Shown here one piece after another: positions 56,591-64,000 of a stretch of DNA of 64,000 nucleotides. The notes below the pieces were generated by a model. That model had not been told where the DNA came from and made no database searches. It worked only from the letters and a program-made list of their open reading frames with translations. A program made the translations under genes and the position numbers. The number at the start of each line of letters is the position of its first letter. Within the stretch, counting starts at the first letter, position 1. Origin of the DNA: Chloranthus sessilifolius (taxonomy: Eukaryota; Streptophyta; Magnoliopsida; Chloranthales; Chloranthaceae); assembly GCA_021018995.1 (NCBI GenBank), contig CM037584.1, forward strand, positions 50,109,811 through 50,173,810. The letters are read 5' to 3'.

Positions 56591-56999
56591 TATTAAAAAA
56601 GAGAGTGAGAAATAGAGGAGAGAGAAAGAGAAAAATCGAGAATGACAAAAATTTTTCGATGAAATCCTTCTATTTTAGAGGGATTTGTCGATTTCCAATG
56701 GTAAAGAAAATTTTAAAATTTTATATGATTTTCAGTGACACAACTTTATTGTTAAATATAGGAAAGTATCACATTTCCTTTTCTTTCTCATAATTTTTTT
56801 TCTTTTCCCCCTATTCAAACATGCCCTTAGAATATTAGTGATTCCAAGTTCTCAAACAAGGCCCAAAAGATAAGGCACCGATCAACTACGTAGGATACAT
56901 AAAAATAGCGTAAAAGGGAGACAACTTTATAACTCAAAAGACTGCATATATGTACAAAGAAGAAACAATGAAAAATCATATGAGATCTTACTGGCTTGC
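56591..56999. other. No gene; possible TIR end at 56812-56829
   Basis: The text 'ctattcaaacatgccctt' looks like the end of a TIR element (inverse 'gggcatgtttgaatag'), but no partner end was found. Confidence 0.35.
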
Positions 57000-57429
57000 T
57001 GTTGAGATATTGCTAGAACCATGAACATGAACAGTGACAATAAATATTATAATTGTAGAAAAATATGAAAGTTAAAAATTACACAAAACATGCAAAACAC
57101 AAATACAAGATTTAAGTGGTTCTTCAATTTGCCTACGTTCACGAGTGATGTTGAATCCTTTCACTAATATGTGAAAACTAAGGTTACAAATCTCTCAGAT
57201 CTCACATCCTCAATGTTGAAATCGATCTTTCAATATAATCCTAATCTATAATTAGAGTTTATGTCTAATACAAAGTATAACAGTCTAATATAAAATATGA
57301 CAAAAATACCCTCAGTAATACTAGAAATCTCTTAGATCTCGCGTCCCTCGACATGCGCAGCTGTGACATGGTGTATAGTCCAACATGTTGATTAGTATCA
57401 TGAACAGAATTCTAGGCACAATCTCAACA
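57000..57429 (-). mobile_element. Solo-LTR-like unit, 430 bp
   Basis: It begins TGTTGAGAT and ends ATCTCAACA, a perfect 9-bp inverted terminus of LTR type (TG...CA). Internal 'aagtggttcttcaatttgc' and 'ctacgttcacgag' resemble, in inverse orientation, the 'gtggatataggctt...gaaccacataaat' text in the LTR at 60595-61255, so the unit is read on the minus strand. The flanks do not show a matching 5-bp duplication. It is probably a solo LTR or TRIM end of a Copia-type element. Confidence 0.55.
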
Positions 57430-57451
57430 ATAATGAAAGTGATAGAGATAT

Positions 57452-57612
57452 CACTACAAAAAATAAGACTATTAACGGTAATTTTTTGGAGCAAAAAATT
57501 ACCGCTATTAACAAAAAAAACTATTAAAGACTATTAAGACTATTAGCGGCAATTTTATTATTATTAATGACAGTTTTTGGCTGCCGCTAATAGTCCTCAT
57601 TTTTTTGTAGCG
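57452..57612. mobile_element. Small CACTA-like MITE
   Basis: The left end 'cactacaaaaaataagac' mirrors the right end (reverse complement 'cgctacaaaaaaatgagg'). Inner arms 'actattaacggtaatttttt' and 'gctgccgctaatagtc' also pair. The CACTACAAAAAA start is typical of En/Spm-related MITEs. The right terminus has CG in place of TG; the 3-bp duplication is unclear. Confidence 0.65.
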
Positions 57613-58089
57613 AGTGATTAATGGCGAAGCCATATAATGCAAGACACAGATAGATAATCGGCGATAGGATCAATGACGGACACAAGATTTTCTTGAAAGG
57701 GGGCACCCGGTAATCGATGATTTTGGTACAAAATTTTTTCTTCAGAGATCGATATCCAAATATATCGATTCATGGGGATTTATTATGCTCATGTATAATA
57801 GAGAATATTTATGATTGAAAGAAAAATACACATTATAGATGTATATCTTCTACTTTAGGTATGATTTGAGTTTCATAAATATTTAGATAATTATCTTTTA
57901 AAGAGAGTGAAAAACTTCCAATTCACAAATAAATGAAAGCACGCATATGAAATGGAAAGAAAGAGGGTAAAGGTGCTGCTGAACTGCTGTAGTGTTATGT
58001 GCGTGGCGATATCACTGTTTGGGATGTGTGTCACATGGAATGGAGTATCTTTTTATGCCAACAACTAATATGTGGGAGGTGCTATGCGC

Positions 58090-58131
<42 letters not shown>

Positions 58132-58554
58132 GTAGGGATATGAGAGAATGAGAGAGCAAAAAAAAAGGGCTAATCTACATATGGAATTGGGCACCATTAT
58201 TTACAATAGACAGTGTTATATGGTAGGCGGGTTTTATATAGATAAAGTGCAGGCGACTGACATGTCACAATGCAATTGGCTATATGTGCAATGAGGTAAA
58301 ACTAATACATGTCAGGGCAGCTAGTCACATCGTGTCACATCAGCCGCCTGCACCTTGCATGCACAAAAATTGTTTGCTGCTTTGTAATTTTCCATTTGCA
58401 ATCATAGAAACAATTTTCAACACTATGGTTGCAAATAATGGTACCCTTTAGCAGTTATACTAGCCTAACTTATTTTCTCCCTTATTATTGCATAAGGGCA
58501 CTTGTATTTACTACTCAGCATTCTTCCTTCTCAACCTGAGTTTCATGTGCTTAA
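57613..58554. other. No gene; (GA)n at 58091-58128
   Basis: A 38-bp (GA)n run is the only notable feature. The text near 58300-58375 ('agctagtcacatcgtgtcac') resembles the dispersed repeat near 585 and 47840. No coding evidence. Confidence 0.5.
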
Positions 58555-58852
58555 ATTATTGACTGGTTTGAATATGATCATATAGATTGTTTTCACCCCA
58601 ATCTTTCTTGCAATAGATCTTGAGATCCTTGTCTTCCCAACAAACGATTAGATTTTCCTTCTACATGGCACACATCTCAAAATGTGAATATGAACATATT
58701 AATAGATCAAACATGGTTCTTAGATCACTTTTTGAGATGTGTGCCATGTGAAGTCAAATTTGAACGCTCTAATGTTAGGCCGATGATCTATTATTTGAAA
58801 TATTGGGACCAAAAGAGATCTTTATTGTCTGATGATTCAAGCGGTCAATAGA
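58555..58852. mobile_element. Palindromic MITE, same family as 4364-4754
   Basis: The arms 'catggcacacatctcaaaa' (left) and 'ttttgagatgtgtgccatg' (right) are exact complements around a centre near 58705. The outer arms ('gattgttttcaccccaatct' and 'gggaccaaaagagatc') also pair loosely. It abuts the foldback MULE that starts at 58866. Confidence 0.7.
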
Positions 58853-58856
58853 TTAA

Positions 58857-58865
58857 AAATGTGAA
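58857..58865. repeat. Target-site duplication AAATGTGAA (left)
   Basis: Repeated exactly at 59573-59581. Nine bases is the typical Mutator-family duplication length. Confidence 0.93.
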
Positions 58866-59572
58866 GGGTTTTTTGCAAATACCCCCTATGTTATGCTGAA
58901 ATTGCATAAAACCTCCTGAGTTATGTCTATTTACACTGCACCCCCTATTTTTATGTTTCCTTTACATACCCCTACCGTTAAATGGTAGTTAAGTAGGCGT
59001 TATTTCTTCAATTAAATTATATATTTAACCTTAATATTATATATAAAATGGCCATTATATTTTTTCAACTTTGACTGCATTTTAAACGGTGGATAAGCAT
59101 TAGATCCTAACCAAATTGTTTCGGTGGAACATAATTGATCTCCTCTAAGTTATCATGTTACCTGATTTTTTATTTGGGTGTCCATGATACTCAATTGGTT
59201 CGTAACGATGATAGGGTCGGAATGATACAAATGATAGTAGCATTTTAGCGCCACTCACGAGTCACGCGAGCATCATAGACATTCAAATCGAAAATCAAGT
59301 AACACGGCAAGTTATAGGAGATCAATTATGTTCCACCTAAAAAATTTGGGCAAGATCCGATACTTATCCACCGTTTAAAATGCGGTTAAAGTTGGGAAAA
59401 ATATAATAGCCATTTTTTATATAATGTTAAGTAAGGGTAAATAAGTCATTTAATTGAAAAAATGACGCCTAATTAATTGTCATTTAACGACAAAGTGTAT
59501 GTGTAAATAGGCATAACTCAAGAGGTTTTATATAATTTAAGCATAACATAAGGGGGTATCTGCAAAAAACCC
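58866..59572. mobile_element. Foldback MULE (707 bp), near-complete palindrome
   Basis: It starts 'gggttttttgcaaatacccc' and ends in its inverse. Arms of about 320 bp pair almost throughout ('gcattttaaacggtggataa', 'ggaacataattgatctcct' and 'gttacctgattttt' each have an inverted partner). A spacer of under 100 bp lies in the middle. The flanking 9-bp duplication is perfect. The end sequence is that of elements A and B, which assigns all three to the Mutator group. It carries no gene, so its movement would need a transposase from elsewhere. Confidence 0.9.
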
Positions 59573-59581
59573 AAATGTGAA

Positions 59582-60001
59582 ACTCGGGTTGAGTAGAAAA
59601 AAAAAGGTTCCAAATCTTATGGTGGGCGTATAGTTTTTTTATACTTTTATATTTAAAGATTTGGAACATTTTAGAGGTGCATTTTCTTAAAGAGCATGGA
59701 GATCTGTGCCATTCTCAAAGTCCACATGACACATTCGGTGATGGGGTGGAAGACTCGGTATGAGGTTAAAACTTTTGATCCATACGAATCGGTTTCAGAT
59801 TAAGGTTTGTTGATCCAAACCTGGTTCAACTCCCTAGCTCCCTTATATTTTAACTTTTGTTTGCCCTCTTTTTTTATATATTTTTTTGAAACTAAGTTGT
59901 CCCATGAGTTGTTTGCCCAATTCAACCCTCCTCACACCGAATTCATGCAATTTCTGATCGAATACTGCTTGCGCTCTACCTAAGACTTGGAAACATAAAC
60001 A
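59582..60001. other. No gene seen
   Basis: Short A-rich and T-rich runs only, up to the LINE fragment. Confidence 0.4.
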
Positions 60002-60300
60002 TTGAATGAAAGTGATTCCCTTGCTATTATTCAATTAATAAATTTATATCACGAGGATCGTTCTTCCCTCCCTATGTTGATTAAGGATATCGGGGAGTTG
60101 ATGAACAAGTTTTACTCTGCTGCTTGCTCTCATGTCTACCGAGATTCTAATAAAGTGGCACATGATCTTGCGAATTTAGGAATTAGTTCTACTAATGTTA
60201 CTAATATTTTTGTTTGGATAGATGACTATCCTCCTTCTATATCTGATCTTATAATCAGTGATTTATGATAAATAATTTTTTTTTCTCAAAAAAAATAAAA
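60002..60300 (+). pseudogene. LINE 3' fragment: RNase H (RVT_3) end and A-rich tail
   Basis: The frame 60002-60268 encodes 'ESDSLAIIQLINL', 'IKDIGELMNKFYSAACSHV' and 'RDSNKVAHDLANLG', the C-terminal part of the RNase H domain at the end of plant L1-type LINEs (compare 40839-41117). A TGA and an A-rich tail (about 60288-60303) follow. All upstream LINE parts are missing, as expected of strong 5' truncation. Open over 88 codons, hence probably a rather young insertion. Confidence 0.8.
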
Positions 60301-60589
60301 AACAACACTTGTCCCAAGTTGCGGGTTTCAATAAGGGACCCGGCCTGGCCAAAACTAGACCTCTCTGAACCCTTATAAACAATGGATATATATTTATGTT
60401 ATCATATACAAAATTAATATTTGATGATATTAGATTTTTCTCATTATTTGATAGTATATTCGAATCTCCATGTATGAATACAAAGGGTCAAAGATATCAA
60501 AAATAAAAAATGTTAAAATCTTGTCAACAAAGGACCTCATAGATCAAATTATTAGTAAGTTCATCATTTGATTCAACAATAACCTAATA
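60301..60589. other. No gene seen
   Basis: AT-rich spacer without recognisable features. Confidence 0.4.
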
Positions 60590-60594
60590 TTCCT

Positions 60595-61255
60595 TGTTGG
60601 GTTTTGGCTTGATTTATGATTGCAATTAAAGATTTTTTTGGGAATTGGTTTGATAGACTAACAGTCAATAGAGATTTAAATGAGTTTAGTTACTATTTTA
60701 AGATGGATTAATATAGGCTCCTATTAAATAGGATATAGAAGATAAGAAAGGAAAGTCCAAACCAAATTGGTAAGTGAGAGTTTTTTTTTGAAACGTGGGT
60801 TCTCTTGGGGATAATTTGCGTGAGAGAAAAACTTATAAATATGTGAGATATTTTGGATGTGTGGGATTTTTTGGGTTTTGAAATTGGGATCCCCTTTGAT
60901 TTTGTTTTGGTAGAGAGAGAAAATTTGGAGTTTTGTTTTGCATGTGAGAGGCTTGGTCTTTTAGGTATGGGTATTTGTGATTCTCCCTTGTTGGGTAAGA
61001 TTGGAGAATTTGATCTCTATTATTTGTAGCCTTTGTGCATCTTCTTTGTGATAGTGGAAACACTTTGTTTGACTACCCGTGGATATAGGCTTAGGCTGAA
61101 CCACATAAATCTTGTTCTTCTTTGTGGTATGATCTCTTTCTTTTTTTACCTTCTTGTGATATTAGTTATTTGATTTATTTGTTGTCTTCTTCGCATGTAA
61201 AAACTATCAATGTGGTTGAAAGTGTAAATGCCTTATAAGGAATTTTTGTACAACA
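60595..61255 (+). mobile_element. Solo LTR, Copia-type, 661 bp, TSD TTCCT
   Basis: It runs from TGTTGGG to GTACAACA and is flanked by TTCCT at 60590-60594 and 61256-61260. The inverted ends TGTTG/CAACA fit a LTR. A TATA-like 'acttataaatatg' is at about 60830-60842. The 'gactacccgtggatatagg' and 'gaaccacataaatcttgt' text (about 61070-61116) is typical of the R/U5 part of plant Copia LTRs. No internal region or second LTR is present. It most probably arose by recombination between the two LTRs of a former full element. Confidence 0.88.
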
Positions 61256-61260
61256 TTCCT

Positions 61261-61477
61261 CAAAATATTCTTCAAAATGCTCATATATATTGGAAAGTGT
61301 AAACTTTTTTTTCTGACGAATTTTAACAGCAATTACTTTTATTGGTCGATCTTACACCATCCTTCAAACATTACACGGAGCAATTTTGTTCAAAGATAAT
61401 TGTCATTAATCAAAGCAATCTATCACAAGTGGACTTCTAAAGTCATTTAATAGTTCACCTATGAAGCCTTTAACATG
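61261..61477. other. No gene seen
   Basis: AT-rich spacer between the solo LTR and the LINE tail. Confidence 0.4.
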
Positions 61478-62060
61478 TTTTTTATTTTTTTTTTAATGAC
61501 TAACACCGAGGTTGGTGGGACCTCGCCCTTTTGTAATAATAGAACAAACCAATTAGAGGGCCTCTGGGGACTACATGAAAAGATATGGAGAGCAGTGACT
61601 CACCAAACAAAAGGGGAAATAAGGGGGATTGCATATCTATTCTATGAGCCCTACTCACTAAATCCCAATTCCTTATACACTTGAGAATAAAATAAGGATC
61701 TAAATTTTTTTTGACTTTTGACCCATTTTAAAGATTTGATCTTGATTTTTTCAAGGGCAAATAACGAGGAAGATCTTTGGTTTTCAAATATCCACCGATT
61801 GCGTTCTTTCCAAAGTGATCAAAAAGCCACAAAAAGGATGATATTCCATACCCTTTTTTATCTACTGGATTGCCCTTGATATATCAAGACCCAACCAGAT
61901 CAGCCGTGGAGGGAGGCATTATCCATTGCATGCCAAACCATTGAAAGATTGAATTTCAAACTTGAGTGGAAAAACTGCAATGAATGAGGAGATGTGAATT
62001 TATTTCTTACTCCTGTTAACATAATGCGCACCTGTTTGGAAGACGGAAGCCTCATCTTTA
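61478..62060 (-). pseudogene. LINE 3' fragment (minus strand), zf-RVT tail region
   Basis: On the minus strand a frame near 61880-61690 gives 'WNIILFVAF' then 'SLWKERNRWIFENQR', the characteristic end of plant LINE proteins after the zf-RVT zinc finger. The 3' UTR with 'cgaggtcccaccaacctcgg' and a poly(A) (T-run at 61480-61495 on the plus strand) follow. At least one stop interrupts it. The 5' border near 62060 is uncertain. Confidence 0.72.
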
Positions 62061-62273
62061 CAGGTTGTCTACCGTGAGGATACTATCGAGGATGGAAGAC
62101 TAAACAAAAGTGATGACCGTGTAGGGAACCTTAGCTTTCCAAATCCATAGCCAAGGGAAATTAAGGGCGCTATCTTAACCTTTAATATTAATTGGAGAAC
62201 TTCTTTTGTACAATGGATAAAACCGCTAGCCACCGAAAACAATTGATCTTTTTTATGAGTTAGCCTACAGTGA

Positions 62274-62390
62274 GTGCATATGTATGAATGATTGCATGAC
62301 ATGCACGGACTTTCAATGCGTAAAAGTCCGTGCACGTCACGCAGCCATACAGATGTGTAGACTACTTTCATGCAATCATACATATGTGTG
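62274..62390. repeat. Hairpin repeat, ~117 bp
   Basis: The inner stem 'tgcacggacttt' / 'aaagtccgtgca' is perfect with a 9-base loop. The outer arms 'catatgtatgaatgattgca' and 'tgcaatcatacatatg' pair with one 4-base insertion. Probably a very small MITE. Confidence 0.75.
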
Positions 62391-62884
62391 AAGTACTACA
62401 ATGCATATAATGGTGACACTCATTTTAAACTAACTATTTTTTTTATACATAATTAATGTTGCCAGGAGGGTACACTGGATGAATATTGGGTGTGAAGGAG
62501 CACTGCAATGTTTTGTGTTTATTGTTCCTAGAGAACAACAGTGACAATTACAATTTTAGGCTTTTAGTGGTGTTAGCACATATCTCACCTTCAATGTTAT
62601 TTCAACGGTGGTCAAAAAGTTTCAATTCAGGATTAATGGGAGAAGAAAAATCCTAAAACAAGGGATTAGTTAAAACGTGAAGAGTTTTTTTTTTCTTTTA
62701 ACCTAAAATCCCTTTCAAAAATTCCCACAGATGCATTCCTAAGTCCCAAGAAATATGTAAAAGTCAACATTAAAAATGATATGGTATTGACGATTGCTAT
62801 TCATTAACTTGGTAATCTATTAATGGATAAGGGTAGTTGCAACCAAAGATCTCTAATAATAGAGATCTTTTTTCAGGTAAACCT
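62391..62884. other. No gene seen
   Basis: Nothing recognised. Confidence 0.4.
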
Positions 62885-63030
62885 TTCACAAAATTGATTT
62901 TTAGATCATATGTTGATTTCACATGATGCACATCCCAAAAAATGATGTCATAACCCCTTCTCATAGTATGCCTATGATCAATCATTTTTATGATTGTGTG
63001 TCATGTGAAACCAATATAGGACCTTATGAT
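62885..63030. repeat. Palindromic MITE remnant
   Basis: The words 'gatttcacatgatgcacatc' and 'gattgtgtgtcatgtgaaac' are inverse counterparts around a centre near 62965. Same family style as 4364-4754. Confidence 0.55.
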
Positions 63031-63439
63031 AAGTGAGTGTGAGTGTGGTGTGAGGTAACTTAATCCCTTTAATTTAATAATATTGGGAGTTGTGCTTACT
63101 AGGCTACTTACTAGGCTAGTAGCGTAGCAATTGGTATTTCGTAACTTTCTTTTAGTTCGGTCGCGTACGGCTATATATGGGCGCAGGATTCCCGTAACTT
63201 TGTGAGGTTGGTGGTCCCCAAGCAGTATTAGCAGCTATTGTTGTTTCTTTTCGACTTTTGATCTTGGCTGGCTTTGACTAGTGAAGAGAAAGCTTTTGAA
63301 TGGCCCAATCCTCCAGCACCTTTTGAATGCTCCAATGCTCCGTTTATTTATCCGTCTACGCCTAGGAGTTGGAATGAATGCTCTAAGTTTTGAATAGGGT
63401 ATCATTATTTACATATGTGACTTCACCTTATCTCCTCGA

Positions 63440-63780
63440 GTGGGCACTGACCCATTTTGAATCAAAGACAATGGAGATCATTTTTTTTTCTCAATTATTC
63501 ATACAATTGATCTTGAGATCATGACGAACAATAGACGGTCAAATTTTTTAAAATAAAAAATAGACTGTCTTGGCTTGGGCTATTATCGGTCCTTCTCAAG
63601 CTCTTATCAAACTTTCTATATAATATTAAAACAACTTTCCAAAAAAAGAAAAAAGAGAAAAAAAAAGACCGTCTAATAGTACATAATATCAAGATCTTGT
63701 GAGTGAAAGATTGGAACAAACAACAGTCTCCATGGTCTCAGTTAAAGCAGTCATTGCGTGCCAACTGCAGGAGATTGGTG
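63440..63780. mobile_element. Palindromic MITE with a LINE-tail insertion in its centre
   Basis: The arms 'gatcttgagatcatgac' (about 63510) and 'aatatcaagatcttgtgag' (about 63687), plus 'tagacggtcaaa' and 'gaccgtctaatag', are the MITE family arms. Between them (about 63563-63668) lies 'cttggcttgggctattatcg' followed by an A-rich run, resembling the end of a LINE. This suggests a short LINE tail landed in the MITE centre. Confidence 0.5.
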
Positions 63781-64000
63781 TGCTCATGGTTTCAACTGTT
63801 GTAAATAATAGTACCCTTTCGAATATTGTGGAGTCACAGTTCACAACAGGAAGCAGGAATCTGCCCTGAAGGAGCATAATCAAGCAGGGTCTTAATTAAA
63901 CTGAAAGTAACTTTTCAAAGGATCTAATGGTAAAAATAAAGAAAACAAATTGATAAATTTCGGTAGTCAGGAAGTGCTCGAGGATCCGTTCGTTTATGTG
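63781..64000. other. No gene seen at the window end
   Basis: No coding evidence; the window ends in unannotated sequence. Confidence 0.4.

Noticed and set aside
62069..62383. 104-residue minus-strand ORF
   Set aside because: Half of it is the 62274-62390 hairpin, and no motif is recognisable.

Overview
The window looks like a piece of a large, repeat-rich flowering-plant nuclear genome. The base composition is AT-rich. There are long AT and TA microsatellites, introns with GT/AG borders, and plant-specific transposon families: a Mutator-like element with a ULP1-type protease gene, a Ty3/gypsy chromovirus, PIF/Harbinger, plant L1-type LINEs, Copia-type solo LTRs and many foldback MITEs. I see no intact host gene, and no rRNA or tRNA gene that I could recognise by eye. 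The only convincing host-gene sequence is one 110-bp exon of a ROP/RAC small GTPase at 54869-54978 on the minus strand. The species cannot be named from this.

The left third is a nest of insertions. An old terminal-inverted-repeat (TIR) element (6652-33298) is split by a Mutator-like element (MULE, 7438-28281, 98-bp TIRs). The MULE's transposase gene is split in turn by a 12.96-kb LTR retrotransposon (9815-22774) flanked by the exact duplication TAATG. The MULE carries a mudrA-type transposase on the plus strand and, converging on it, a multi-exon gene with a DUF1985-like N-terminus and a Ulp1 (C48) protease C-terminus on the minus strand. This layout matches the KAONASHI-type MULEs known from plants. 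Both genes are broken, and the protease catalytic Cys is Tyr. Four blocks of 20-bp-period, self-complementary repeats lie between and inside these genes.

The retrotransposon is read on the minus strand: 5' LTR (right), Met-tRNA PBS, gag, protease, RT, RNase H, integrase, a chromodomain-like end, an array of CGATTAATCG palindromes, an extra ORF in the position of env, PPT, 3' LTR (left). The domain order and chromodomain-like end suggest a Tekay/Del-type chromovirus. Frameshifts interrupt every ORF.

From 28.3 to 34.2 kb come remnants of the old TIR element, a tandem-repeat-rich insertion and another short TIR element. From 35.1 to 41.15 kb lie two adjacent broken LINEs, both on the plus strand. 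Two copies of one composite element (4037-5864 and 42215-43986) each carry the same two nested MITEs and the same four-copy 90-bp array. A third, smaller member (58866-59572) is an almost complete palindrome with a perfect 9-bp target duplication.

From 50.5 to 53.7 kb is a broken two-gene PIF/Harbinger element. After the ROP exon comes about 1.5 kb of almost pure A/T with strong T bias. The right end holds a LTR-like unit on the minus strand (57000-57429), a CACTA-like MITE, a solo Copia-type LTR with duplication TTCCT (60595-61255), two LINE 3' fragments and several hairpin repeats. The sequence therefore records successive waves of transposition in a gene-poor region.
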